This document shows, in pieces, positions 25,012 through 34,307 of a stretch of DNA of 41,527 bases. The notes beneath the pieces are model-generated. The model saw only the letters and a list, made by a program, of their open reading frames with translations. It was not told the DNA's origin and made no database searches. The position numbers and the translations under genes were made by a program. Source of the DNA: Symploca sp. SIO2C1 (GTDB lineage Bacteria; Cyanobacteriota; Cyanobacteriia; Cyanobacteriales; Coleofasciculaceae); NCBI GenBank assembly GCA_010692635.1, contig JAAHGL010000016.1, positions 1 to 41,527 of the forward strand. The letters run 5' to 3'. How positions within the stretch are numbered: the stretch's first letter is position 1; each line of letters opens with the position of its first letter.

Positions 25012-25933
25012 AACAAGTCCCTTGGGTATCTACCGAAAAAGTTTGCACTTGAGCTTTCACACCCTCCTCTTGCCAAGCTGTTGTCATAGCTGCTACCACC
25101 GCTTTAGCTTGGGATGAAGGTACTAAAGCTAAAAGTGTTGGTCCAGCGCCACTGATTACCATACCATAAGCACCAGCTGCCAGAGCTGCTGCACCCACAG
25201 CATCATAGCCAGCAATTAAGGTTTTACGATAGGGTTGATGAATTCGGTCTTGCAAAGCCGCTTTTAACCAGTCACCTCGACCTGTTGCTAATCCCCGCAA
25301 TAGTAAACCAAAATGGGCAATATTAAAGATAGCATCAGCACGACTGTAGTCATTAGGTAAAACTTCCCTTGCTGCTTGTGTCGAAAGCTCAAAATTGGGA
25401 ATTGCTAACACTGGCAAAAGCTCAGTATGCCAGGAAATATCACAAATTTCCCAACTATTGGTATCCTTCCTCTTAGCTGCTAGACAACAGCCACCCAACA
25501 AAGCTGGAACTACATTATCCGGATGACCTTCAATAGCGATCGCTAAGTTCATCAACTCTATCTGACTAAGAGGTGCCCCTGCCAGTTGATTAGCTCCCAC
25601 CAACCCACCGACAATTGCTGTTGCAGAACTGCCTAATCCCCTGGCTAAAGGTACACCCAGCTCAATTTCGATTGCCACTGATGGTGGTGTCTGATTAATG
25701 TACTGATAATACTTCAAAAATGTTTGGTAGACGAGATTATCTGGACTCACGTTTACCAGAGCTGCTTCAGTACCTGTAACGGTAATCCTCACCCCTTCTG
25801 GCAAGCTTGAGTCGAGGGGAGTGAATTTGAACTGGTTGTACAGCGTTAATGCTGCACCAATGCAGTCGAATCCTGGTCCTAGGTTAGCAGTTGAGGCGGG
25901 AACAGTGACGGTGACAGGGGAAACAACAGACAT
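24995..25933 (-). CDS. thrB: Homoserine kinase
   Basis: ThrB phosphorylates homoserine to O-phosphohomoserine with ATP, in threonine synthesis. The 312-residue protein is a GHMP kinase with VPASTANLGPGFDCIGAALT near the N-terminus, the ATP-binding motif LARGLGSSATAIVGG, EGHPDNVVPALLGG, and the C-terminal GMVISGAGPTLLALV. The start at 25933 gives a normal N-terminus. The last four residues (MSNE) and the stop codon come from a CTCATTA heptamer array, so the original stop was probably lost and replaced by repeat sequence. It faces the linker gene at 23810 convergently; the module between them holds no gene. Confidence 0.96.
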   Translation of the reverse strand: MSVVSPVTVTVPASTANLGPGFDCIGAALTLYNQFKFTPLDSSLPEGVRITVTGTEAALVNVSPDNLVYQTFLKYYQYINQTPPSVAIEIELGVPLARGLGSSATAIVGGLVGANQLAGAPLSQIELMNLAIAIEGHPDNVVPALLGGCCLAAKRKDTNSWEICDISWHTELLPVLAIPNFELSTQAAREVLPNDYSRADAIFNIAHFGLLLRGLATGRGDWLKAALQDRIHQPYRKTLIAGYDAVGAAALAAGAYGMVISGAGPTLLALVPSSQAKAVVAAMTTAWQEEGVKAQVQTFSVDTQGTCLMSNE

Positions 25934-26381
25934 CTACTTTGAATTTTGCTCAGCAAAAACAGGATAACTCTCTTGAGGAGCAGTTACTAGTACCGCTGCG
26001 CGGAATTTAGAATTTAGAATTTAGAATTTAGAATGCTTATAGAGTAAGGATTCTATCGCTCTCTTTCCTGGTGGGTTATTTCCTCCGCCCGCTGCACTAG
26101 TGCAATTCCTCAGCTATAACTTGCATGGAAATTTCTACATCACTAAAAAGTTAGCTGAATTTGGCGATCGCTGTTTCAATACCGGCGAAATTATCTACAA
26201 TTAGAGATGTCGATGTCCAACTCAGACTCTAGTCCAGTTCCTTCCTGGGGGACTAGGGGTGGGTTTCCTTCCTTCCAAGAGGCGGAGCTAGGAAAACAAT
26301 TACATCTAGATATCTTTATTCTCTGAAATCTAATCAGCTACGAGCGGCACTGATTGGGTTAGCTGTGTATTTCTTTGTAGG
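25934..26381. repeat. thrB-tpsA divergent spacer with dispersed repeats
   Basis: No gene is seen in 448 bp. It holds AATTTAG heptamers at 26004-26034, the CTGGTGGG...GCTGCACTAG element at 26068-26100, a GCGATCGC site near 26164, and a GGGGGACTAGGGGTGGGTTT stretch near 26247-26266 related to 11440. A clear promoter for thrB or tpsA was not found. Confidence 0.7.
26068..26100 (+). repeat. Dispersed CTGGTGGG...GCTGCACTAG element
   Basis: This 33-bp copy is on the plus strand. The same sequence, two bases shorter in the middle, lies inverted at 17967-17997, and a diverged copy is at 40657-40690. Confidence 0.75.
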
Positions 26382-29300
26382 ATGTTTCTATCATTGAATG
26401 ACGAGCAATACCAGGCTAGCAAGCGTTTCCCCTATTGCCCTATCTCCCTATCTCCCGACGATTTTACTGGCTTTGAGGTGATTCGCCCACAGTATCTTTT
26501 AACCCCTGGTGGATTATCACCGATTGTATTGAAAGCTTGGGGAAAGTGGAGATTAGAGTTAGCAAAGTATGCCTTCAGTATTGCACTGGGGATTGGTAGT
26601 GCGATCGCTTTTTCTGGAAATTGCGCCTTGGCTCAGGTAACATCTGACGGCACTTTGGGAACTGTGGTTGACCCCAACCTAGCAATCACCGGTGGCACAA
26701 CTGTTGGTGACACCAATCTCTTCCACAGTTTCAGCAATTTTACGGTGCCAGATGGAGCAGTCGCTGATTTTCAAAATGCTCCTAGTATCGTCAATATCTT
26801 TTCGCGAGTGACAGGGGGAGTACAGTCGGATATTCTAGGTACGATTCAAGCTCAAGGGAGTGCTAACTTCTTCTTGCTTAATCCTAGTGGTATTTCTTTC
26901 GGTCCTAATGCAGAGTTAAGAATTGGTGGTTCTTTTGTTGGGACAACTGCAGATGGTATCCGGTTTCCTGGGGGTAGTGAATTTTCTCTGACATCAGCGG
27001 TTGCTCCTAATAACCCGTTACTGACGGTAAATCCTTCTGCTCTGTTCTTCAATCAGACTCCAGCAGGGGCAATTACCAATCAGTCTACAGTGGGTCTAGA
27101 TGTAGATGCTGGTCAGAATTTATTCTTAGTAGGTGGTAATGTTAACTTTGATGGGGGAGTTGTCCGAGCAGCAGGTGGTCGTATTGAGTTAGGAGGACTG
27201 GCTGCAACAGGGGAGATAGAAATTGTAGACAATACTGACGATGGTAGCAATCCTAATTTGAATTTTCCCGATGTCAGGTTGAGTTTTCCTGATGATGTAG
27301 CAAGAGCTGATGTGTTAATTGATAATGATGCTATCGTTGATGTCGTTGCTAACAACGGCGGCGATATTATCATCAGTGCGGGAAATATAACTGTTTCAGG
27401 TGGTAGTAATGTTTGTGCAGGCATCGGGACAAATACCTCTTCTTGTAACACACCTGGTTTTGGTAATGGAGGAGCGGGTAGTGAAGCAGGAAATATTTTA
27501 TTTGATGCTACAGGGACAGTAAGCATAAGGCAAAGCCGGATTGAAAACAATGTTAATCCTGGTGCAACTGGCAACTCCTTAAGGAATATTTTTGAAGCGA
27601 TCGATAATGACGATCTATTTGGCTCCATAATCATCAGCGCTGAGTCTGTCGAATTAAGCGATAGTGCTCAAATAAGTACTAGTAGTTTTAGCAATGGGAG
27701 TGCTGGATTTGTATTCATCCAGACTAATGGTGAAGTTTTGGTTGATAACAGTCAAATCTTCAGCAATGTGGAACCTGGAGGTGTCGGTGATGCTGGTGGT
27801 GTCTTGATTCTGGCAGATTCACTTTCTATACTTGATGGCATACTCACTGCTAGTACCTTTGGTCAAGGAGATGCTGGATTAGTAGGTGTAGAAGCAACTG
27901 GAGCTGTTGTCTTGGCAGGCCAAGATGCTGGAATGTTTAGTGCTGTAGGAGCCGACGCTCAAGGCGAGGCTCTCGGTATTGTGATTGAAGCTGGTTCTGT
28001 TTCCATGACAGATGGTGCTCAATTGAATTCTAGTACCTTCGGTCAAGGAAATGCTGGAATAATATCTATAGAAACTACAGATTCTGTCTCCCTAGCAAAT
28101 AACAGCAGTATTTTAAGTGATGTTCAAGAAACAGCCGTAGGTGATGCTGGGGGCATTCTGATTGAAGCTGGTTCTGTTTCCATGACTAATGGTGCTACTA
28201 TGACAACCCAGACTTTTGGTCAGGGAAGTGGTGGAATTATATTTGTTCAGGCTGATGGTGACGTCTCAATTACAGGTAGTGGTACTCTGATTACCAGCAA
28301 TGTAGAACCCACAGCCACAGGCAGTACCATTGGCATTAGAATCGACGCGCGATCGCTGTTCATGGATGGTGGAGCAGAACTGCAAGCTTTGACTCGTGGC
28401 AACGGCAACGCCGGAGTCATTCTGATTAATGCTTCTGATTTTGTCGAGTTTTCTGGAGTCAGTCCAGAAGGATTTTCTACAGGGTTGTTTACTTCTACTG
28501 AAGATACAGCTAATGGACCAGGGGGTTTCATTATCGTCAATACTGATACCTTGCGTCTATCGGATGGAGCAGTTCTCAGTGCTAGAACGAGGAATGCTTT
28601 TGAGGGCGGTGATATCTTAGTTACTGTCAACAATCTTGAAGCTATTAATGGTGGACAAATCCTCACTACTGCTTTTGAGAACGGACGCGCAGGTAGAATC
28701 CTTGTCATTGCTAGGGATCAGGTTACACTCTCTGGTCGAGATTCTACTTTTAGAGACCGGTTTCTCGATACCCTGGCTCGCAGCATTGCTCAGTTTGGTC
28801 CAGATCAGGGTCCATTAATTGCCCTACAGATTTTTGATAATGTTCCTCCTGGCTCCAGTGGCATATTTGCCAATGCCTCTGCTGGCTCTACAGCAGCGGG
28901 AGGAGGTCTTGTAGTGTTAACTACAAACTTGTTAATCGAGGATGGAGCAACAATTACTGTCAACAATCAAGGAACTGGACCTGCAGGCGACTTGGGTATC
29001 ATCGCTCGTGACATTTTTCTGATCAATCAAGGAACTATCACAGCTGAAACTGCATCGGGACAGGGCGGAAATATTATCTTAGGAGGGGTAGAATTTTTAT
29101 TACTGCTCCTTGATAGTCAAATATCTACCCGTGCTGGTCAACCCCCAGGTGGTGGCAATGGCGGCAATATTGATATTGAAGGGCAGTTCATTTTCTCTGC
29201 ACCTAGTAATGACAGTAATATCAGAGCTAACGCCTTCGATGGAGATGGGGGAAACATCTTCATTTCTGCATCTCGCCTCTTCGACATTGAAGAGCGAGAG

Positions 29301-29786
29301 GATGTTTTCGTTACTAATGACATTACCGCTAGTTCTGAATTTGGTAGGGATGGTGTAGTAACAACTAATGTCGTCAATGCTGACCCAACTTCAGGATTTA
29401 CCAGCTTACCAACCAATACAATAGACCCCACAACACTGATAGCGGAAACCTGTCCTACCCGTAGTAGCATTGCTGAGAGGGAAAAGAACCAGTTTATTAT
29501 TACAGGACAAGGAGGTTTACCCCCGGATCCCAATGCCGCATTTCCTGGTGAGGCGGTGGTGAATGATTGGGAAACTCCTAGTGAGGAAGTAGAGGATAGT
29601 ACTGAGGATTCAAGTGCTGCTAGTACAGTTCCAGTTGCAACTACTGTACTTCAAGAACCAAACTTTATTGAAGCCCAAGGGTGGATCTATGGAGAAAATG
29701 GCGAGATTATCTTTACCGCCCAAGCACCCACTGTCACCCCTACCACTCTCGTGCTGAGATCGTCATCTACCTGCAATGATAACTAA
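26382..29786 (+). CDS. TpsA-type filamentous haemagglutinin-like exoprotein
   Basis: This large secreted protein (1134 residues) is exported by its TpsB partner across the outer membrane. An extended N-terminus of about 62 residues precedes a signal peptide (YAFSIALGIGSAIAFSG, cleavage after CALAQ near 85). A haemagglutination-activity (TPS) domain follows at about residues 90-210 (FLLNPSGISFGPNAELRIGG). The rest is a repetitive beta-helix, with recurring units such as IEAGSVSMT and GNAGIISIETTD, rich in N, G and S. Near the C-terminus there is a cysteine in ETCPTRSS and another in SSTCNDN. The only usable ATG is at 26382. Its last 11 bp overlap tpsB. The family includes adhesins and contact toxins, but no toxin domain is visible. 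The role is likely surface attachment or a matrix. Confidence 0.9.
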   Translation: MFLSLNDEQYQASKRFPYCPISLSPDDFTGFEVIRPQYLLTPGGLSPIVLKAWGKWRLELAKYAFSIALGIGSAIAFSGNCALAQVTSDGTLGTVVDPNLAITGGTTVGDTNLFHSFSNFTVPDGAVADFQNAPSIVNIFSRVTGGVQSDILGTIQAQGSANFFLLNPSGISFGPNAELRIGGSFVGTTADGIRFPGGSEFSLTSAVAPNNPLLTVNPSALFFNQTPAGAITNQSTVGLDVDAGQNLFLVGGNVNFDGGVVRAAGGRIELGGLAATGEIEIVDNTDDGSNPNLNFPDVRLSFPDDVARADVLIDNDAIVDVVANNGGDIIISAGNITVSGGSNVCAGIGTNTSSCNTPGFGNGGAGSEAGNILFDATGTVSIRQSRIENNVNPGATGNSLRNIFEAIDNDDLFGSIIISAESVELSDSAQISTSSFSNGSAGFVFIQTNGEVLVDNSQIFSNVEPGGVGDAGGVLILADSLSILDGILTASTFGQGDAGLVGVEATGAVVLAGQDAGMFSAVGADAQGEALGIVIEAGSVSMTDGAQLNSSTFGQGNAGIISIETTDSVSLANNSSILSDVQETAVGDAGGILIEAGSVSMTNGATMTTQTFGQGSGGIIFVQADGDVSITGSGTLITSNVEPTATGSTIGIRIDARSLFMDGGAELQALTRGNGNAGVILINASDFVEFSGVSPEGFSTGLFTSTEDTANGPGGFIIVNTDTLRLSDGAVLSARTRNAFEGGDILVTVNNLEAINGGQILTTAFENGRAGRILVIARDQVTLSGRDSTFRDRFLDTLARSIAQFGPDQGPLIALQIFDNVPPGSSGIFANASAGSTAAGGGLVVLTTNLLIEDGATITVNNQGTGPAGDLGIIARDIFLINQGTITAETASGQGGNIILGGVEFLLLLLDSQISTRAGQPPGGGNGGNIDIEGQFIFSAPSNDSNIRANAFDGDGGNIFISASRLFDIEEREDVFVTNDITASSEFGRDGVVTTNVVNADPTSGFTSLPTNTIDPTTLIAETCPTRSSIAEREKNQFIITGQGGLPPDPNAAFPGEAVVNDWETPSEEVEDSTEDSSAASTVPVATTVLQEPNFIEAQGWIYGENGEIIFTAQAPTVTPTTLVLRSSSTCNDN

Positions 29787-31728
29787 ACTTCTGTTGAGTC
29801 AAAGTTATTCCCTCTTACGACTGGGTTTATTGACACTAGCTGGCTGGCTGATGGTATCGCCAAGTCAGGCGCGAACAGTTGATGTAGGGGATAAAGATAT
29901 TTCTCTCTCTGCTACCCCTAGGGCGTGTTTTTCCTGCCCCCCAGCCCCCAATTCTGGGGGAGCCCGGATTGAAAGTCCCCCAGAATTGGGGGATTTAGGG
30001 GGCTCTGACATTACACAATATTTCACCAGCGATATCCTTAAAGGAGGCTGGGGAGGATCTCCGAGTTTAAAAACAAACCCTATCCTAGCTCAACTACCAC
30101 CACTTCCCCTAGATATAGTTCCCCAACGTCCCTCAGAATCTCTACCGGAAGAGCAACCTTTGGAAACAACTCCTCCAACAGAAGACTTTCTGCCGCCCCC
30201 AACTCCAGATAGTCCTGAACCTATCCCTGGTGAAGTTCCTCAAACTATCATAGTTGAAGGGTTTGAGTTTGAAGGCAATACTGTTATCACTGATGAAGAA
30301 TTAGCCGAAGCTACCAAAGATTTTCTGAACCGCCCTCTCCCTTTTGCTGAAGTCTTCGAGGTACGCTCCGTTATTACCCAACTATACCGAGAACGAGGAT
30401 ATGTTACCTCTGGAGCCATTATTCCACCTCAAGTTTTTCAGGAAGGGATAGTCAAAGTCCAAGTACTGGAAGGGGAATTAGAAACCATCAATATCACTGG
30501 AACCCAAAGGCTGAATCAGGAATATATCCGCAGTCGCCTTGCTTTGGGAGCTGGAGTTCCCCTCAATCGGGATGAGCTAATTGAGGCGCTGCAAATGCTG
30601 CAACTTGACCCCCTCATTGCTAATATATCTGCTGAACTAGGTGCTGGTACCCGTCCTGGTTCCAGTGTACTCAGCGTACAGATAGAAGAAGCTCAAACCT
30701 TCTTTTTAGACCTATCCCTGAATAATAGCCGCTCACCCACCGTTGGTACCTTCGAGCGGAAAGCAACCCTCACCCAAGCCAACTTGTTAGGAGATGGAGA
30801 TGGTTTCAGCATCAGTTATAGCAACACCGATGGTAGTAATACCCTAGACGCTAGCTATACCTATCCCCTAAATCCCCGTAATGGCACCCTCAGTGTACGG
30901 TTCAACACTAGCTTTAGTAACGTTGTTGAGCCTCCCTTCAACCGGATTGATATTGATGCCGATTCCCAGTACCTAGAATTCACTTGGCGTCAGCCCCTCT
31001 GGCAAAACCTGGAAGAAGAATTTGCCCTAGGGTTATCGGCAACCTTCCAAGACAGTAAAGTCACGATTTTTGATATTCCTGTCAGACTGTCTCCAGGAGC
31101 AGAAGAAGATGGGAGTACCAGTGTTACTGCTTTGCGCTTTTTTCAGGAGTGGACACAGCGGAGTAACGAGGAAGTCTTTTCCCTGCGCTCCCAATTTAAT
31201 ATCGGTCTCGGCATCTTGGGTGCTACCGTTAACGAAGATGGTCCTGATAGTACTTTCCTTTCCTGGCGAGGACAAACCCAGTGGGTAAGCCTCATCGCTC
31301 CGGAAACCCTATTAATCCTCCAGGGAGATGTGCAACTGGCTACCCAGTCTCTTCTGAGATTAGAACAGTTTGGCATGGGAGGAGTAGATACGGTTCGGGG
31401 TTACCGCCAGAATATCTTCCTCACCGATAACGGATTCCTGGCATCAGCAGAAGTTCGTATCCCCATACTCCGCCTCCCGGAACTCCAAAGTTTAGTGCAA
31501 ATTGCCCCCTTTGTTGATTTCGGTGCAGCCTGGAACAACTCCGGCAATCCTGACCCTGACCCCGACCCCAATGTTATCGTTTCTACCGGAATTGGTCTAC
31601 GATTGCGCTTAGGCGATCGCCTTTCTGCTCGTTTTGACTGGGGTATTCCCCTAGTAGATGTTATATCGAGCGATCGCACTTTACAAGAAGATGGTCTGTA
31701 CTTTTCTCTTAATTATCAGGTTTATTGA
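29776..31728 (+). CDS. TpsB-type outer membrane transporter (ShlB/FhaC family)
   Basis: This protein of 650 residues secretes the preceding TpsA. A signal peptide (LGLLTLAGWLMVSPSQA) is followed by a proline-rich segment, a POTRA-type region at about 155-310 (VEGFEFEGNTVITDEELAEA, TSGAIIPPQVFQEGIVKVQV) and a 16-strand-type barrel to the C-terminus (GMGGVDTVRGYRQNIFLTDN and the terminal FSLNYQVY). The ATG overlaps the tpsA end by 11 bp, so translation is coupled. An in-frame palindromic repeat of about 60 bp lies between signal peptide and POTRA, coding NSGGARIESPPELGDLGG. It leaves the reading frame open and probably sits in a flexible linker. Confidence 0.93.
   Translation: MITKLLLSQSYSLLRLGLLTLAGWLMVSPSQARTVDVGDKDISLSATPRACFSCPPAPNSGGARIESPPELGDLGGSDITQYFTSDILKGGWGGSPSLKTNPILAQLPPLPLDIVPQRPSESLPEEQPLETTPPTEDFLPPPTPDSPEPIPGEVPQTIIVEGFEFEGNTVITDEELAEATKDFLNRPLPFAEVFEVRSVITQLYRERGYVTSGAIIPPQVFQEGIVKVQVLEGELETINITGTQRLNQEYIRSRLALGAGVPLNRDELIEALQMLQLDPLIANISAELGAGTRPGSSVLSVQIEEAQTFFLDLSLNNSRSPTVGTFERKATLTQANLLGDGDGFSISYSNTDGSNTLDASYTYPLNPRNGTLSVRFNTSFSNVVEPPFNRIDIDADSQYLEFTWRQPLWQNLEEEFALGLSATFQDSKVTIFDIPVRLSPGAEEDGSTSVTALRFFQEWTQRSNEEVFSLRSQFNIGLGILGATVNEDGPDSTFLSWRGQTQWVSLIAPETLLILQGDVQLATQSLLRLEQFGMGGVDTVRGYRQNIFLTDNGFLASAEVRIPILRLPELQSLVQIAPFVDFGAAWNNSGNPDPDPDPNVIVSTGIGLRLRLGDRLSARFDWGIPLVDVISSDRTLQEDGLYFSLNYQVY
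29945..29992 (+). repeat. Palindromic repeat inserted in-frame in tpsB
   Basis: Perfect 17-bp arms CCCCCAATTCTGGGGGA (29945-29961) and TCCCCCAGAATTGGGGG (29976-29992) enclose 14 bp, and GATTTAGGGGGCT follows. This is typical of a dispersed cyanobacterial palindrome. Here it is translated, giving SPPELGDLGG. Confidence 0.88.
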
Positions 31729-31804
31729 AGTAGGGAAGACCCAAACACTTTGGTAAGATAGTTTTGTATCAAGATTGGCATAGATTGCCCATCATAGCTA
31801 GCGA

Positions 31805-32215
31805 ATGAGAGATGTATTTCATAATGCGGTAAGGCACGGACTAGAAAAAGATGGCTGGATAATTACCGACGATCCTCTCAGGATTCGGTCTGGTCGAGTT
31901 GATATGCAAATAGATTTAGGAGCTGAAAGGTTACTTGCGGCAACAAAAGGAAATGAAAAAATTGCTGTTGAGATCAAAAGCTTCATCAATCCATCTAATA
32001 TTTATGAATTCCACACTGCTCTGGGGCAATTTTTAAACTATCAAGTTGCTTTAGAACAAGAGAAATCTGAATTCAAACTGTTTTTGGCAATACCTGTTGG
32101 GGCATTCAAGACTTTCTTTAATCTACCATTTGTGCAAACGGTAGTTAAGCGTTTTCAGCTCAGTCTCTTGGTTTATGATCCATCTGAAGAGGTGATTTTA
32201 GAATGGAAAAAATAA
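31805..32215 (+). CDS. xisH: XisH family protein
   Basis: This 136-residue protein matches XisH, named for its need in fdxN-element excision in Anabaena heterocysts but widespread in cyanobacteria without that element. The family has a restriction-endonuclease-like core. Visible parts are the start MRDVFHNAVRHGLEKDGW, then MQIDLGAERLLAATKGNEKI, AVEIKSFI (the likely PD-(D/E)xK core) and FHTALGQFLNYQVALEQ. The ATG at 31805 fits the family start. Its end overlaps xisI by 13 bp, so the pair is translationally coupled. No fdxN or xisF is present here, so a role in excision is not supported; a nuclease/partner pair is equally possible. Confidence 0.92.
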   Translation: MRDVFHNAVRHGLEKDGWIITDDPLRIRSGRVDMQIDLGAERLLAATKGNEKIAVEIKSFINPSNIYEFHTALGQFLNYQVALEQEKSEFKLFLAIPVGAFKTFFNLPFVQTVVKRFQLSLLVYDPSEEVILEWKK

Positions 32216-32538
32216 TTCAATATCGCCAATACATTAAACAACTTCTGAGTGATTATGCTAGTAAAAGTCCATCTGATGAAGATATTGAAGCTGCCTTAAT
32301 TTTCGACTCAGACCACGACCATTACCAAGTTGTCTATACTGGTTGGAAGAATCGCCAACCAATGTATGGTTGTGTTCTACATATGAGTATCAAGAATAGG
32401 AAAATTTGGATACATCATGATGGAACTGAAATTGGTTTTGCCAACGAACTCGTCAAATTGGGAGTGCCCAAGACTGATATTGTACTAGCATTTCAAGAAC
32501 CTGCTATACGCCAATATACTGACTTTGCAGTGAGTTAG
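32203..32538 (+). CDS. xisI: XisI family protein
   Basis: This 111-residue protein of the XisI family is the usual partner of XisH. Motifs are IQYRQYIKQLLSDYASKS, FDSDHDHYQVVYTGWKNRQ, IKNRKIWIHHDGTEIGFANE, VKLGVPKTDIVLAFQEP and the C-terminal YTDFAVS. It overlaps the xisH end by 13 bp. A second intact xisI without xisH lies at 37876-38211, and a decayed third at 39172-39305. The biochemical role is unknown. Confidence 0.93.
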   Translation: MEKIIQYRQYIKQLLSDYASKSPSDEDIEAALIFDSDHDHYQVVYTGWKNRQPMYGCVLHMSIKNRKIWIHHDGTEIGFANELVKLGVPKTDIVLAFQEPAIRQYTDFAVS

Positions 32539-32696
32539 AGTAAATTCATCGGCAATCCAAATGATACAGCAACTACATTCCACATCCAACGTTGGAGCCA
32601 TACCCATTTACAGTCTCATCAAACTCTCCTTTATAAGTAGGGCTTGCTGAAAAAGTCGTAATTTTCTGGTTTTGAAGTAATAAGTAATAAGTAATA

Positions 32697-32760
32697 TCAA
32701 ATCCGGGTATATACTTACTGTATAGATAGAGCCTGGTAAGTTTGATGCCCAAACGCTTGA
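32697..32760 (+). repeat. Left terminal inverted repeat of the IS630-type element
   Basis: It is identical over 64 bp to the reverse complement of 33787-33850. Its inner part includes the transposase start codon and first residues (MPKRL). Confidence 0.92.
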
Positions 32761-33622
32761 CCCTAAGCCCCCATCTGAGTTGTGAGATCTTGGAACAGCG
32801 ATATCGTCAAGAAAAAGACCCGGTGGGGCGAACTCATTATCAAATTCTCTGGTTACTGGCTAAAGGCAAAACCACTAAACAAATAGCCGAGGTAACTGGC
32901 TACTCCTTGCGGTGGATTCGGGTCATAGCTAACCGCTACAATAGTCTGGGAGTTGTGGGAGTGGGAGACCAACGCCATCACAACCCAGGTGGTAAACCTT
33001 TGCTCAATGAAGTGCAGCAAGCTCAACTGTTACAAGCTCTAGAGAGACAGGTTGATGAAACTCAATTGTGGAATGGACGCAAGGTAGCTGATTGGATGAG
33101 TCGGTTGCTAGAGCGTCCAGTATCTCCGCAAAGAGGATGGGAATATCTCAAGCAAATGGAGTACCGACTGCGGATACCTCGTCCGGCTCATTTGTTGTCT
33201 GACCCCTCTGAGCAAGAGAACTGGAAAAAAAAATAGTAGAGCGAGTCGAACAATTACGTCAGCAAAACCCTGATGCCGAGATTCAGCTGTGGGCAATGGA
33301 TGAGCATCGTCTGGGTCTTAAGCCCATACTGCGGAGGATGTGGTTTCCTTGGTGGGAAAAGCCAACAGCCACTGTACAATGGCAGTTTAAGTGGGTTTGG
33401 GTTTATGGTTTTGTTCATCCGACTTCTGGTGAGACCTATTGGTGGCTCATGCCAACAGAAAGACTATGGCAATTCCTAGATGAACCAATTGTCAATCGTG
33501 CCTTTGAGAAGATTGAAGAGTTAGAGCAGGTCATTTACGAGCGCTGTTGTGTTTTACTCAAGGAGTGCGAATTTATTCGTGGTCTGACAAACTTTCATTG
33601 GTGGCAGGCAGCCTCAGCTTAA
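32745..33622 (+). pseudogene. IS630-type transposase, frameshifted and internally deleted
   Basis: The first frame runs to a TAG at 33234-33236 and holds a winged/helix-turn-helix N-terminus (KQIAEVTGYSLRWIRVIANR). The reading continues in the -1 frame (IVERVEQLRQQNPDAEIQL then WAMDEHRLGLKP) after a run of nine A residues at 33225-33233. IS630 members can use programmed frameshifting at such runs, so the shift itself may be functional. The real damage is further on: GETYWWLMPT joins directly to ERLWQFLDEPIVNRAFEKIE. Family members have some 65-70 residues here with the second catalytic Asp and the PELNP-type Glu region. Only the first catalytic Asp (in MDEHRLG) remains, so the enzyme is almost surely dead. 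Confidence 0.85.
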
Positions 33623-33786
33623 TACTCATAACATTGCTTGTCTTGATCAAGCTTTCCCTGCTCAAAGCGATCGCATAGATTTTGTCTGTCGATTTTTAGC
33701 ACTCAACACTCCCTGAGCAACGTTGGCTTCCCACTCTTGCAACTCCCAGGCTGTTGTAGCAGTTAGCTATGACCCTAATCCTAGGA

Positions 33787-33850
33787 TCAAGCGTTTGGGC
33801 ATCAAACTTACCAGGCTCTATCTATACAGTAAGTATATACCCGGATTTGA
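33787..33850 (-). repeat. Right terminal inverted repeat of the IS630-type element
   Basis: It ends GGATTTGA before a TA and is the exact reverse complement of the left terminus over 64 bp. Confidence 0.92.
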
Positions 33851-33852
33851 TA

Positions 33853-34307
33853 TCACTGGCGTTATTAAGTATTTATGAAAGATGCGATTGTTTTGCTGCA
33901 AGCAAGGCGCTCCCATCTTTCCCAATTTATAGTAATGAACTACGCTTTATTCCATCCCAACAAACAGCAATTAGTACGATCGCCAATCTTGTCGGTTGGG
34001 GGTCGCGATAGCGTAACCCAACATTATCAGTTCCCATTTCTTACCAAAAGCCAATTTGAGTTTCACTTCCTTCTACCCTTCCCTACATTTTATTCCACTT
34101 GGTGGAGTATTAGCGCAATCTGCTTGCAGAGTCTATATTGCGTCGGGCGCAAAGACAATAAAGTTATCACAGTTTAAATGCGGAACAGCTTAATTCTTAA
34201 TTCCCCGCAGCTAACACACCTTATAATTTACTCATATAAATCCGCGTTTACTACCCCCGTTTTGAGAAAGCAGGGGGAGCTGGGGAAGACAAACCTGATA
34301 ATTAAAG
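33853..34307. other. Spacer between the IS element and the CHAT gene
   Basis: There are 455 bp without a convincing gene. An open stretch at 33875-34177 lacks recognisable domains. A diverged, inverted relative of the 80-bp MITE-like repeat lies at 33994-34022 (GTTGGGGGTCGCGATAGCG). A TATAAT at 34222 lies 86 bp before the CHAT gene but lacks a good -35. Confidence 0.5.

Larger units (their letters stand above)
32697..33850 (+). mobile_element. IS630-type element, internally deleted
   Basis: This 1154-bp element is bounded by perfect 64-bp terminal inverted repeats (32697-32760 and 33787-33850, starting TCAAATCCGGGTATATACTT). It is flanked by TA on both sides (32695-32696 and 33851-33852), the duplication expected of IS630/Tc1 transposition. 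The transposase it carries is damaged (see 32745). The long intact ends suggest recent movement or selection on the ends, possibly mobilised in trans by a full copy elsewhere. It lies in the spacer between xisI and the CHAT gene, interrupting nothing recognisable. Confidence 0.9.

Noticed and set aside
27113-27634. 173-residue open frame on the minus strand inside tpsA
   Set aside because: Antisense to a low-complexity repetitive gene, rich in P, S, L as expected for a shadow frame.
31805-32538. fdxN-type excision element
   Set aside because: XisH and XisI are widespread without excision; no XisF-type recombinase or attachment sites were seen.
33875-34177. 100-residue open frame after the IS element
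   Set aside because: No domain, aromatic-rich random-looking C-terminus, and it crosses a diverged repeat; no ribosome site.
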